NCBI GenBank assembly: GCA_964632995.1
Contig: CAZWDL010000033.1
Location: 1-61,327, forward strand
Source of the DNA: CAZWDL01 sp964632995
Lineage (GTDB): Bacteria; Bacteroidota; Bacteroidia; Chitinophagales; Saprospiraceae
Direction of reading: 5' to 3'
DNA: 61,327 nucleotides
Of the stretch, positions 26,050-34,760 are shown one piece after another; position 1 is the first letter of the stretch; each line of letters opens with the position of its first letter. The notes beneath the pieces were generated by a model. That model made no database searches. It was not told where the DNA came from and saw nothing but the letters and a program-made list of their open reading frames with translations. The position numbers were made by a program, and so were the translations under genes.

Positions 26050-27543
26050 TCATTCAGTCCTTTCGTAGCATCCCACATCCGGATTATTCTCATCTCTGGT
26101 CTTGTCCTCCAGATCGACGGATATTTCCGGAAGCGGTTCCCCCAGCCCGATCGCCACCGACAGAGAATCGAGATGATAATCATCCTCATCGACGCTGACG
26201 AAGAGCGGATCTTCGCGATCGGGTTGCAGGCATGGCGTGCAGATGTCTTCAAAGAAGTCGGCGTAGAGCCCGTCCTGCTGTTCGAGCAGCTCATCTACCT
26301 TGACGATACAGTTTTCGAATTTCACTCCGAAGAGAAAGGGATCGCTGCCCCCGCTGATGTCTGCCAGCGAGATTTCATCGCGCCGCGAGCCGTAGATGAT
26401 GGAATTTTTAAAGGTGGCCCGCAGGCGGTTGACGCCACGCACCTGGCAGGAGGTAGGATCGTCGTAGCAGAAGAAGTTGCTCATGCTGAGGGCGGCGGCG
26501 TTGACGCCGTAGCTGGCCAGGGTGCAGTAGGTGAAGCGGTAGTCGCCGCCGTGGACCAGCTGCACGGCGGTATTGTAATTGTTGTATAGCAGGCAATTTT
26601 CGGCGGTGATACTGCTGTGGAAGCCGAAGAGGCCGCTGCTGGCGGTGTTGTAAAAGCGGCTGTTGCGGGTGAGCAGGCTGGCAGCCGAATCTACATAGAT
26701 GCCGAAGATGGAATTTTTCACCGTAGCATAATCGATGACATTGCCCTTGCTCTCCCGCCCGATGACGATGCCTGTCCACTGGCCTTCCTCTTCCTGGAAG
26801 GGGTCCTCCAGGCGGTCACCCTGGATAATGACGGGGTTGTCGGGGCTGCCGTTGACCTTGATCCGTCCGTTTTTCAGGACATAAATAATACCGTCATTAA
26901 AGGTGCCGAACAATTCGTTTTTGGCGATACCTCCGTGTACGTGCAGGCGCGCTCCGGCGGGGATGTTGAGCGCACAGCTGTCGATAAACAGGGCCCCGTA
27001 GATGACGTAGGGTTTGGGATCGTCCCAGGTGACCTCCTGGTTGCCGCAGGTGAGCAGCGAGGGCTCGCCGGTGGCTCCCAGGCGGGGAATGTAGTTGGCG
27101 TTCTGTCCCCAGGCTTCGAGGTGTATGATCTGCTCGTTATCATTGGTGATAAACTGAATCCGGTCACCCACTACAAAGGGGCTGACCGACACCGGCTGGT
27201 CGGGATCCACCGTGACTTCAACGAAGACGTAAACACTGTCGTTGCCGGGAATCTCGATGTTCTCGGCGGTATTCCCCGGCTCCCCGTCGACGTTCATCCG
27301 GAAAAAATTATTGGATGAACCTTCCATCGAAACCTGCGCGATCCGGACGGGGCGGTCATTACGATTGTATACCTTAAAATAGCGGGTCGCCGATCCCACA
27401 GACGTAAAAACCGTATCGAAGCGAAGGGTGTCGACGGAAAATTCCAACCGCACATCGCCGCCGGTCAGATAGTTTTCTTCCTTGTTGCAAGCAAAAAACA
27501 GACTGAGCGCCAATCCGGTTGCGAAAAGTATTCGTAGATTCAT
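26050..27543 (-). CDS. right-handed beta-helix lipoprotein
   Basis: Predicted surface or periplasmic lipoprotein, 497 residues. The signal ends S-L-F-F-A-C (Cys near residue 19). An Ig-like N-terminal region (residues about 35-140, DTLRFDTVFTSVGSATRYFKVYN) resembles the Bacteroidota domain with Asn-rich strands. From about 170 the sequence shows parallel beta-helix repeats (ARLHVHGGIAKNELFG, GIVIGRESKGNVIDYATVK, NSIFGIYVDSAASL). This fits polysaccharide-binding or adhesive lipoproteins annotated as right-handed parallel beta-helix; no catalytic residues were identified. Confidence 0.83.
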   Translation of the reverse strand: MNLRILFATGLALSLFFACNKEENYLTGGDVRLEFSVDTLRFDTVFTSVGSATRYFKVYNRNDRPVRIAQVSMEGSSNNFFRMNVDGEPGNTAENIEIPGNDSVYVFVEVTVDPDQPVSVSPFVVGDRIQFITNDNEQIIHLEAWGQNANYIPRLGATGEPSLLTCGNQEVTWDDPKPYVIYGALFIDSCALNIPAGARLHVHGGIAKNELFGTFNDGIIYVLKNGRIKVNGSPDNPVIIQGDRLEDPFQEEEGQWTGIVIGRESKGNVIDYATVKNSIFGIYVDSAASLLTRNSRFYNTASSGLFGFHSSITAENCLLYNNYNTAVQLVHGGDYRFTYCTLASYGVNAAALSMSNFFCYDDPTSCQVRGVNRLRATFKNSIIYGSRRDEISLADISGGSDPFLFGVKFENCIVKVDELLEQQDGLYADFFEDICTPCLQPDREDPLFVSVDEDDYHLDSLSVAIGLGEPLPEISVDLEDKTRDENNPDVGCYERTE

Positions 27544-27641
27544 TCGTGTTATGCTGTTAATGTTTCTTTTTGATTCCTAAGGAACCTGCCAGAAACGCTG
27601 AACCTTCTTTATAACGACGCAAGGCCGCTTTCATTTCCCGG

Positions 27642-27649
27642 CAAAAGTA
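27642..27649 (-). promoter_or_regulatory. putative -7 box for the beta-helix lipoprotein gene
   Basis: The minus strand reads TACTTTTG (TAnnTTTG), about 98 bases before the start codon at 27543. Confidence 0.5.
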
Positions 27650-27673
27650 CGAATTACGACGGAAAGGGAACAT

Positions 27674-27757
27674 TCGGAAGTGGGAAGTCGGAAGTGGGAA
27701 GTCGGAAGTCGGAAGTGGGAAGTCGGAAGTGGGAAGTCGGAAGTGGGAAGTCGGAAG
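27674..27757. repeat. GGAAGTGGGAAGTC minisatellite
   Basis: About six units of a 14-base motif TCGGAAGTGGGAAG, with one shortened unit, fill 84 bases of the intergenic region. The same motif ends the window at 61240-61327, and a short inverted copy is at 21586. Any protein read through it (G-S-R-K-W-E-V) is an artefact of the repeat. Confidence 0.85.
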
Positions 27758-28080
27758 CGGCCTGGCCGGGGAGTGCAGAGTGATCCATCTGTTTGTCTAA
27801 GTCTTGCCGGTGAAGTTGGTGCTTGGCTATTGGCTGTTGGTTGTCCCGATACGCTTCGCTATCGGGATCTCCGCTTCGCTCCGATTGGCGGCTAAGCGAG
27901 GCATAGCGATGCCTGTCGACCAGCCTGCCTGGGCAGCGCCACAGCCTGCCCATTTCGCTACGCGACCTGGTCGGGTTCACCCTGAGGAATTCGCAAAGCG
28001 ACTATTTCACGGGGTAAACATCCAGCCCCCATTCAGCCTAACTGTTACCACCCGGACAGTGAAATAAACATTATTTCCGC

Positions 28081-28088
28081 TACCTTTG
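28081..28088 (+). promoter_or_regulatory. putative -7 box for the glycosyltransferase cluster
   Basis: TACCTTTG fits TAnnTTTG, about 99 bases before the TTG start at 28187. It would drive at least the first of the three glycosyltransferase genes. Confidence 0.5.
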
Positions 28089-28186
28089 TACTAAACAGGA
28101 AACTCCACATCGACATGCGAAAAGGCAAGGTCGAAAGTAGTCGGAACACTAACCTTATTTTTCCCCGGTAAAAGAAGAAAGAGAAT

Positions 28187-28885
28187 TTGAAAAAAGCAGT
28201 CATCGACGTCATCATTCCGGCTTACAACGAAGAGCGGTCGATCAGTCTCGTATTGGCCGATATGCCCTGGGATATGGTCCGGGAAGTGATCGTTTGCAAT
28301 AATGCGAGTACTGATAATACGGCCTGCGTCGCCCGAAAGGGAGGCGCCACCGTAGTAGATCAGCCACGCAAGGGCTACGGCAGCGCTTGTTTGAAGGGAA
28401 TGGAGTACATCCGTCAGAAGCCGGCAGAGGAACAGCCTGATATCGTCGCGTTTCTGGATGCCGATTACTCCGACTACCCCGAGGAAATGGAGGATGTTGT
28501 CCGGCCCCTCCTGGAAGAAGATCAGGACCTGGTGATCGGATCTCGGGCGCTGGGTAATATGGAAGCGGGGGCGATGATGCCACAGCAGGTTTTCGGCAAC
28601 TGGCTGGCCACTAACCTCATTCGCCTGTTTTATAAGTACCGCTTTACCGATCTGGGGCCTTTCCGGGCGGTGAAGTGGCAGCAGCTGCTGGAGCTGAATA
28701 TGGAAGACCCGGACTTCGGCTGGACAGTGGAGATGCAGGTCAAGGCTGCCAAACAAGGCCTTAAATGCACCGAAGTGCCGGTGCGCTACCGTCGCCGGGT
28801 GGGGGTCTCTAAAGTGTCGGGAACGATAAGAGGCACTATCCTCGCCGGACACAAGATTTTATGGACGATTTTTAAGCTGTGGTAG
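28187..28885 (+). CDS. GT2 glycosyltransferase, polyprenyl-phosphate sugar synthase-like (DPM1 type)
   Basis: Family 2 glycosyltransferase of 232 residues with a GT-A fold. It begins VIDVIIPAYNEERSISLVLADMP, has the metal-binding DADYSD near residue 90, and a later LVIGSRALG and FRAVKWQQL segment typical of dolichyl/undecaprenyl-phosphate mannosyl- or glucosyltransferases. No C-terminal membrane helices are present, so it is the soluble DPM1-like type. The start is a TTG at 28187; no ATG fits. It lies upstream of a processive-type GT2 and a GT-C enzyme that could use its lipid-linked product. Confidence 0.85.
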   Translation: MKKAVIDVIIPAYNEERSISLVLADMPWDMVREVIVCNNASTDNTACVARKGGATVVDQPRKGYGSACLKGMEYIRQKPAEEQPDIVAFLDADYSDYPEEMEDVVRPLLEEDQDLVIGSRALGNMEAGAMMPQQVFGNWLATNLIRLFYKYRFTDLGPFRAVKWQQLLELNMEDPDFGWTVEMQVKAAKQGLKCTEVPVRYRRRVGVSKVSGTIRGTILAGHKILWTIFKLW

Positions 28886-28905
28886 CGGTATTATTGGCGG
28901 GGTGC

Positions 28906-28942
28906 TAATTGACGGGGTGACTCTGAGTCACCCCGTCAATTA
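28906..28942. repeat. GACGGGGTGACT palindrome, copy A
   Basis: A perfect 17-bp stem TAATTGACGGGGTGACT and its reverse complement enclose a 3-base loop, 20 bases after the GT2 stop. A second right half-site, AGTCACCCCGTCAAT, is repeated 41 bases further on (28967-28981). The same palindrome occurs at 59320-59349, so this is a repeated element and not just a terminator. No U-tract follows. Confidence 0.8.
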
Positions 28943-29010
28943 ACCTCAGTTACGGGACGACTTCAGAGTCACCCCGTCAATCAACCTAACAAAGGAAATT
29001 TTAGAAAAAT

Positions 29011-30627
29011 ATGTCATTCATCGCTTACTTGGTTTTGGCTGTTTATACAATAGCTCTTTTGTATATCACGGTGTACTGTCTGATGCAGTTCACCCTGCTG
29101 TACCACTACCAGCGGGCCATTCGAAACCAGCCTGATGAAACAAAGCAGCAATACAAAAGAATTGAAGAGGGGCAGACCACTCAGCGGACAAAGAATAAAC
29201 TGGTCGGAGCTGCAAACGGAACTACCTTACCGGTAGCAGTGGCTGAAGAGCCGGAAGAGCCGGAAGCCTACCCCTTTGTAACCGTTCAACTACCTATCTA
29301 CAACGAGAAATACGTTATTGAACGCCTGATCGATACGGTGGCACAGTTCGATTATCCCCAGGATCGTTTCGAAATCCACATCCTCGATGATTCCACGGAT
29401 GAAACGGTGGATATCACCCGTCGTAAGGTGGAGGAATATCAGGCGAAAGGATATCAAATCGCGCAAATCCGCCGTGAGGTCCGGCAGGGTTTTAAAGCCG
29501 GCGCCCTGCGCGACGGTATGCCCCGGGCCCGGGGGGAATTCATAGCCATCTTTGATGCCGATTTTCTACCGCGCCGCGACTTTCTAAGGCAAACCATTCC
29601 TTACTTTGAGAACGACAGGGTAGGGGTGGTGCAGACCAGGTGGGAGCATATCAACGAAAACTACTCCCTGATCACCCGGCTGCAGGCGCTGCAGCTCAAT
29701 GTACACTTTACAGTAGAGCAGCGCGGGCGAATGGCTGGTGATTTGCTGCTGCAGTTCAACGGCACCGCCGGTGTGTGGCGCCGCCGGACCATCGAAGACG
29801 CCGGCGGCTGGGAGGCCGATACCCTGACTGAAGATCTGGACCTGAGCATCCGGGCGCAGCTGAAAGGTTGGAAGATACGCTTCCTGGAAGAGGTAGGCTC
29901 TCCTGCCGAGTTGCCCGTGGAGATGAACAGTCTGAAGTCGCAACAGTTCCGCTGGATGAAGGGCGGCGCCGAAACCGCCCGCAAGATGCTTCCTACCGTC
30001 TGGCGCTCCGATCTGGGTTTAGGGAAAAAGATACAGACAACCTCCCATCTGCTGGCCAGCACGGTATTTGTCTTTGTATTCCTTACCGGTGTATTCAGCG
30101 TACCTCTGCTTTACTTCCTGGGCGACCTTGTTGATATGGGTTTCGATAAAGATATATTCGTTTACTTCCTGTCGGGATTGTTTTCTATTATCGGGGTGTA
30201 TTATTACGGGAATGTAGTAGCGCCGGTGCACCGGGAGCCTCGCGGCAGGGCATTGCTTAAGTTCATCTTTTTGTTTCCCTTGTTCCTTGCCTTGTCCATG
30301 GGCTTATCGCTGCACAACAGCGTGGCCGTTATTCAGGGCTGGCTGGGAAAAAAATCAGCTTTCGTGCGGACGCCGAAATTTAACATACAGTCGATTAAAG
30401 ATAGTTTTCTCAAAAACAATTACGTCAACCGTCAGCTCTCCTGGACGACGATCGGGGAGGGCCTGCTGGCCTTGTATTTTTTCGCGGCGGTAGCAGCAGG
30501 AATTTATCTGGAGAATATGACTTTCCTGTTGTTCCACTTGCTGCTGGCCTTCGGTTTCGGGACGATTTTTTATTTTTCTTTGAAGCATCTTACGTTTACG
30601 AAACCTCAAAGGTCAAAGGTATCGTAA
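29011..30627 (+). CDS. membrane GT2 glycosyltransferase, cellulose synthase-like
   Basis: Inner-membrane glycosyltransferase of 538 residues. One TM segment (residues 5-28) precedes the cytoplasmic GT-A domain: VTVQLPIYNEKYVIERLI near 90, ILDDSTDET, the metal site FDADFLPRRDFL near 182, FNGTAGVWRRRTIEDAGGW, the catalytic TEDLDLSIRAQ near 278 and the QQFRWMKGGA motif near 313. About four further TM helices follow. The Q-x-x-RW motif is that of processive enzymes such as cellulose or hyaluronan synthases, but ceramide-glucosyltransferase-like enzymes share it. Its 3' end overlaps a copy of the MITE outer arm (30592-30615). Confidence 0.88.
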   Translation: MSFIAYLVLAVYTIALLYITVYCLMQFTLLYHYQRAIRNQPDETKQQYKRIEEGQTTQRTKNKLVGAANGTTLPVAVAEEPEEPEAYPFVTVQLPIYNEKYVIERLIDTVAQFDYPQDRFEIHILDDSTDETVDITRRKVEEYQAKGYQIAQIRREVRQGFKAGALRDGMPRARGEFIAIFDADFLPRRDFLRQTIPYFENDRVGVVQTRWEHINENYSLITRLQALQLNVHFTVEQRGRMAGDLLLQFNGTAGVWRRRTIEDAGGWEADTLTEDLDLSIRAQLKGWKIRFLEEVGSPAELPVEMNSLKSQQFRWMKGGAETARKMLPTVWRSDLGLGKKIQTTSHLLASTVFVFVFLTGVFSVPLLYFLGDLVDMGFDKDIFVYFLSGLFSIIGVYYYGNVVAPVHREPRGRALLKFIFLFPLFLALSMGLSLHNSVAVIQGWLGKKSAFVRTPKFNIQSIKDSFLKNNYVNRQLSWTTIGEGLLALYFFAAVAAGIYLENMTFLLFHLLLAFGFGTIFYFSLKHLTFTKPQRSKVS

Positions 30628-30645
30628 AGGTAACAACCGATAACC

Positions 30646-32043
30646 ATGCTCGATCCCGGACGATACACGCCCCTCCTCTTCTGGCTCGCCGCTTTTGCTA
30701 TGGCGGGGCTGACGGCGGGGCTGGGCTATGTCACCGGGCAGTCGGATTTTGGGTATATTCTGGGTTTCTACGCACCCTTGTTTCTCTTGTATCTGCTGCT
30801 GTTTAACCTGGCCGGAAAGTCACAGGCGCCGCCGCTTGCTTACTTCATCGGCCTGGCGGTGGGATTGCGCGTCCTACTGCTCTTCGCTGAGCCGGGCCTG
30901 TCGGACGACATTTATCGCTTTGTCTGGGACGGTCGCCTGCTCGTGCAGGGAATTAATCCATTTGACCAGCTACCGGTCTACTACATCGAGAATGGGATAC
31001 GGGTGCCTGGCATTACGGAGGCTTTGTTCCGGGAACTGAATTCGCCGGAATATTTCACCATTTATCCGCCGGTGGCGCAGGCGACCTTCGCCCTCGCCGC
31101 CTGGCTGATTCCGGAAAGTGTGAGCGGCAGCGCGCTGGTGATGAAGGGTTTTCTATTGCTTTGCGAGCTGGGTACGCTGTGGCTGCTCATTCGGTTGTTG
31201 CAGCATTTCCGGCTTCCGCCAAAAAACATCCTGCTCTACGCCCTTAATCCGCTGATCATTGTGGAGATTATGGGAAATCTGCATTACGAAGGCGCTATGG
31301 TTTTCTTTCTGCTGCTGGCTTTCTGGTGGTTGACGCAGGATCGCTGGCGACTCTCTGCGGTGGCGATCGCCCTGTCGGTGGCTTCCAAGCTCCTGCCGCT
31401 GATGTTTCTGCCCTTTCTCATTCGCCGGCTGGGCTGGCGGCGCAGTATTGCTTACTTTGCCATTACAGGCGGGGTGCTACTGCTGCTGTTTTTCCCACTG
31501 GCCAGCGGCGTCTTTCTGAGCAATTTTGGCGACAGCCTGGACCTCTATTTTCGCAAATTTGAGTTTAACGCCAGCGTGTATTACCTGGTCCGCTGGGTGG
31601 ATTTTCAGCGTCTTGGCTACAACAATATCGCCCGGATCGGCCCCTGGCTGGCGATCATTACGGCCGCCGGCATCCTGCTCCTGGCGGCCCTGGAACGCGA
31701 TCACAGCTGGCGCAAGCTACCCGCACGCTGGCTCTTCGCCATTTGTCTCTACCTTTTTCTGACAACTACGGTGCATCCCTGGTACCTCAGCCTGCCTGTC
31801 GGCCTTTGCTTGTTTACCCGCTTCCGCTTTCCCATCCTCTGGTCGGGGCTCGTCTTTCTCACCTACCTCAATTACAGCTACGATCCCTACTGGGAAAACC
31901 TGTGGGTGGTGGCGCTGGAGTATGCCCTGGTGATCGGGATGCTGGGCTGGGAATTGTTCTTTCAGGAGGAAGGAAAGAGAAAAAAGCAGATAATCGTCAG
32001 GAGAGAAGTGAAAGAACGATTGTCTGCTTTCCTTAACCGATAG
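30646..32043 (+). CDS. polytopic GT-C glycosyltransferase (GT87/mannosyltransferase-like)
   Basis: A 465-residue membrane protein with about ten to twelve hydrophobic helices. The first extracytoplasmic loop carries the GT-C signature DDIYRFVWDGRLLVQGINPF (about residues 86-105) and the following YPPVAQATFALA, as in polyprenyl-phosphate-mannose-dependent mannosyltransferases and GT87 enzymes. The acidic DD pair would be catalytic. The gene follows the membrane GT2 by 18 bases, supporting a common pathway in which the DPM1-like enzyme makes the lipid-linked sugar donor used here. Confidence 0.8.
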   Translation: MLDPGRYTPLLFWLAAFAMAGLTAGLGYVTGQSDFGYILGFYAPLFLLYLLLFNLAGKSQAPPLAYFIGLAVGLRVLLLFAEPGLSDDIYRFVWDGRLLVQGINPFDQLPVYYIENGIRVPGITEALFRELNSPEYFTIYPPVAQATFALAAWLIPESVSGSALVMKGFLLLCELGTLWLLIRLLQHFRLPPKNILLYALNPLIIVEIMGNLHYEGAMVFFLLLAFWWLTQDRWRLSAVAIALSVASKLLPLMFLPFLIRRLGWRRSIAYFAITGGVLLLLFFPLASGVFLSNFGDSLDLYFRKFEFNASVYYLVRWVDFQRLGYNNIARIGPWLAIITAAGILLLAALERDHSWRKLPARWLFAICLYLFLTTTVHPWYLSLPVGLCLFTRFRFPILWSGLVFLTYLNYSYDPYWENLWVVALEYALVIGMLGWELFFQEEGKRKKQIIVRREVKERLSAFLNR

Positions 32044-32054
32044 GTGGTATATCG

Positions 32055-32379
32055 TTAAGATTCCTGCTTCTTCACAATCTGCCCCAGCTTTCGGCAGCTA
32101 CCGCCGTTATAGGCCTCCACACCAAGACCCCGCAGGATGCGCGCGGCGATCTCGCTGCGCCGTCCGTTGCGGCAGCAGGTGATCACCAGGCTGGCTAATT
32201 GGCGGATGTCTCTTATCTGTTTACCTACCTCCAGCTTGGGAATGTTGACCGAGGAATTGATGTGCCAGCGACGGTATTCAGTGGAAGTGCGTACGTCGAG
32301 GATACTCGCCCCCGCGCGCCAGGGTGGCTTCCACATCTATGGTGGGAAGGCCGAGGAGCCTTTTCAGAAAGTTGAACAT
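32055..32379 (-). pseudogene. rhodanese-domain protein, frameshifted in a run of five C
   Basis: From the ATG at 32379 the minus strand encodes MFNFLKRLLGLPTIDVEATL and then, after a shift of one base, ASILDVRTSTEYRRWHINSS...LVITCCRNGRRSEIAARILRGLG, the single-domain rhodanese pattern. The shift falls in the run of five C at 32309-32313 (G on the coding strand); four would restore the frame. The active loop reads CCRNGRRS, with the catalytic cysteine present. A 93-codon open frame starts at 32336 but lacks the N-terminus. It may be a true mutation or a homopolymer sequencing error. Confidence 0.78.
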
Positions 32380-32667
32380 GGTATACGGAATTTTTTCTTT
32401 AAGATCGGATTCCTGAAAGTATCTGTCAGCGAATTGGATCACCAAAGCATCAAAAAACTGTTTCTTTTTTTCTCTTTCTCGTTAGTAGGGGGCTTGCATA
32501 CCGAATTCCTGGAACTCGTGAAATACTGCATAGAAATGGGATAGGAACCAACAGGAACCGCAGAACAGATGAACCGATGAACAGAAGAACCGCAGAGAAT
32601 ACCGTGGATTACCGGGGGAAACACTCAGAAATCCAAGCACTCAGAAACTTTGAAATCCAAGGATTTC
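32380..32667. other. intergenic region with a GAACCGCAGAACAG repeat copy
   Basis: This gap of 288 bases between the rhodanese relic and the ABC exporter contains GAACCGCAGAACAG at 32555-32568 and a second GAACCGCAGAG at about 32587. These match the inner repeat of the element at 23.3 kb. No gene was recognised. Confidence 0.55.
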
Positions 32668-34494
32668 TTACACATACCCTTTCGCCTGCAGATAAAACAA
32701 CTCGGCATACTTCCCGCCGATGGCCAGCAGTTCTTCGTGGCTACCCAGTTCGAGTAGCCGTCCGTTTTCGAGGAAGAGGATGCGGTCGGCCATGCGGACG
32801 GTGGAGAAGCGGTGGGAGATGAGTACTGCTGTTTTTCCTTCGATGAGGTCGCTGAAGCGCTGGAAGACCTCATGTTCGGCGCGGGCGTCGAGGGCGCTGG
32901 TGGGCTCGTCGAGGATGAGCAGTTGGGCGTTGCGCATGTAGGCGCGGGCCAGGGCGATTTTCTGCCATTGCCCGCCCGACAGGTCGATGCTGTTTTCGAA
33001 GCGCTTGCCGAGCACCTGATCGTAGCGCAGGGGAAGATCCTCGACTACCGTATCGGCCAGGCTCTTGCGGGCGGCGTTTTCGATGACGGGCAGTTCTTCT
33101 AGTTCTTCGATATTGCCGATGGCGATATTTTCGGAAGCTTTCATCGAGAAGCGGATATAGTCCTGGAAGATGATGCCGATGTTGCTGCGCAGGTCTTTGA
33201 GGTCGAACTCGCGAATGTCGATGCCGTCGATGAGGATGCGGCCGTCTGTAGGTTCGTAGAGCCGGGCCAGCAGTTTGACCAGGGTGGTTTTGCCGGCGCC
33301 GTTTTCGCCCACCAGGGCCAGCTTTTCGCCGGCCTGCAGGTGGAAGGACAGGTCTTTTATGGCGTAGTTTTCCCCGTTTGGATACTTGAAGCTGACGTTT
33401 TCAAAGGTAAAGCCTTCCTGCAGCGGCCGGGGGAAGGTCCTGCCGCCTTCGGCGCGAATGTTAGGTTCTATTTCGAAGAAGTCGAAGAGGTCTTGCAGGT
33501 AGAGGGCGCCCTCTGCGATGCGCGAGAAGCGGTTCATGATATTCTGCAACATACCGCGCATGCGTTCGAAGGAGCCGGCCAGAAAGGTGAGCGTACCGAC
33601 GGTGATGGCGCCGCTAACAGTTTGGAGGATGATGAATACGTAGGCGCCGTAGTAGGAAAGGGTGCCGACAGCCGAGAGCAGACTGCCCCAGCCGGCTCGT
33701 TTGACCGCCAGGTCGCGGTTGGCGCGGTAGTAGCGGTCGGCGACTTTGTCGAAGCGGTCGGCCAGGAAGTCGGACAGGTTGAAAATCTTCACCTCCTTGG
33801 CGGTCTGGTCGCTGGCGCCGATATAGCGCAGGTAATCGAGCTCGCGTCGCTCGGGTGTCCAGCTGCGTGAAAGGGAGTAGCTGCGCTGGTTGAAGTGGGT
33901 CTCGCCAAGAAAAGAAGGAATGACAGCCAGAATCAGGATGAGCAGCAGCCAGGGATTGAAAGCGACCAGGCCGGCGCCCAGAAAGATGACCGTGATGATA
34001 TCCTGGGCCTGGTAAAGCACCTGCGACATGAGCGCCGTGCGGCTGGAGGTCTGCCGGCGGGCCAGCTCCAGTTTGTCGTAAAACTCCGGATTTTCGAAGT
34101 GATACAGATCGAGACGCGCCGCATGCTGAATAAGGGCTACCGAGGTTTTATTGGCGAAGAGGTCGCCCAGCAGGCTGTCGAGCAGGGTGGTGGCCCGGCT
34201 GATGAGTTCGGAGAGGATGGCCAGGGCGAATTCGATGCCGACCATCAGCCACAGATAAGACATGTCACCCCCGTCTTCGCTGATCAGGCGTATGATTTCG
34301 TCAATGATCTCTTTACCTACCCACAGCACTGCCAGCGGAATAGCCGATTTGACCAGGCGCAGCAGGATGTTGCCCAGCGTCATCCCTCTGTGGGTTTCCC
34401 AGATGAGTTGGAAAAACCGGGGCAGGTTACGCAACGCGGAAAACTGATCGCGCAGGCCCACTTTTTCTTTGCTATTGGATTTGCGTTGCGACAT
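32668..34494 (-). CDS. ABC transporter, fused permease and ATPase (exporter half-transporter)
   Basis: A 608-residue half-transporter that should work as a homodimer. Residues about 40-340 are a six-helix exporter-type membrane domain (VKSAIPLAVLWVGKEIIDEIIR; later VAFNPWLLLILILAV). The ATPase domain has Walker A VGENGAGKTTLVKLL near 403, Q-loop GIIFQDYIRFSM, signature DLSGGQWQKIALARA, Walker B LLILDEPTSALD and the switch histidine in AVLISHRFSTVR. The asparagine in GENGAGK is typical of lipid or peptide exporters. No partner gene or precursor peptide is adjacent, so the substrate is unknown. Confidence 0.93.
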   Translation of the reverse strand: MSQRKSNSKEKVGLRDQFSALRNLPRFFQLIWETHRGMTLGNILLRLVKSAIPLAVLWVGKEIIDEIIRLISEDGGDMSYLWLMVGIEFALAILSELISRATTLLDSLLGDLFANKTSVALIQHAARLDLYHFENPEFYDKLELARRQTSSRTALMSQVLYQAQDIITVIFLGAGLVAFNPWLLLILILAVIPSFLGETHFNQRSYSLSRSWTPERRELDYLRYIGASDQTAKEVKIFNLSDFLADRFDKVADRYYRANRDLAVKRAGWGSLLSAVGTLSYYGAYVFIILQTVSGAITVGTLTFLAGSFERMRGMLQNIMNRFSRIAEGALYLQDLFDFFEIEPNIRAEGGRTFPRPLQEGFTFENVSFKYPNGENYAIKDLSFHLQAGEKLALVGENGAGKTTLVKLLARLYEPTDGRILIDGIDIREFDLKDLRSNIGIIFQDYIRFSMKASENIAIGNIEELEELPVIENAARKSLADTVVEDLPLRYDQVLGKRFENSIDLSGGQWQKIALARAYMRNAQLLILDEPTSALDARAEHEVFQRFSDLIEGKTAVLISHRFSTVRMADRILFLENGRLLELGSHEELLAIGGKYAELFYLQAKGYV

Positions 34495-34760
34495 GCAGTC
34501 TGTTTAAGGTGTTCGCTTGTACGGACACTTGCCAACAAGCTGTATCAAATTAGTTCCTTAATTACAATTCATGAGCACTTTAAGTTGACTTCCGGCAAGT
34601 CGCTCCGTTTGGGATTGTATACACTTTACACGAGAAATGGCTGTAATGATTGTTTATTTATCCGTAATGTCCTAAATTACAACGGCAAGCAAGCAATCTC
34701 AATTTCCTTTTTGGTGTCGACTCCTCCCCACTTATTATATCGAAAAACAGCTTAATACGC

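Larger units (their letters stand above)
27544..28186. other. intergenic region between the beta-helix lipoprotein and the glycosyltransferase cluster
   Basis: This gap of 643 bases contains a promoter for each flanking gene and the GGAAGTGGGAAG minisatellite. It also has a stretch near 27840-27920 with repeated CGCTTCGCT words (CCGATACGCTTCGCTATCGG forms a short dyad). No convincing open frame or RNA gene was seen; the apparent frames cross the repeat. Confidence 0.55.

Noticed and set aside
27674..27757. Minisatellite considered as a CRISPR array
   Set aside because: The units are 14 bases, directly adjacent, with no unique spacers and no cas genes nearby.
27680..27895. ORFs reading through the GGAAGTGGGAAG repeat
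   Set aside because: The protein is only repeated Gly-Ser-Arg-Lys-Trp-Glu-Val from the minisatellite.
33895..34755. 286-codon plus-strand ORF upstream of the EAD11-like gene
   Set aside because: Most of it is antisense to the ABC exporter, and the last part is AT-rich leader without domain similarity.
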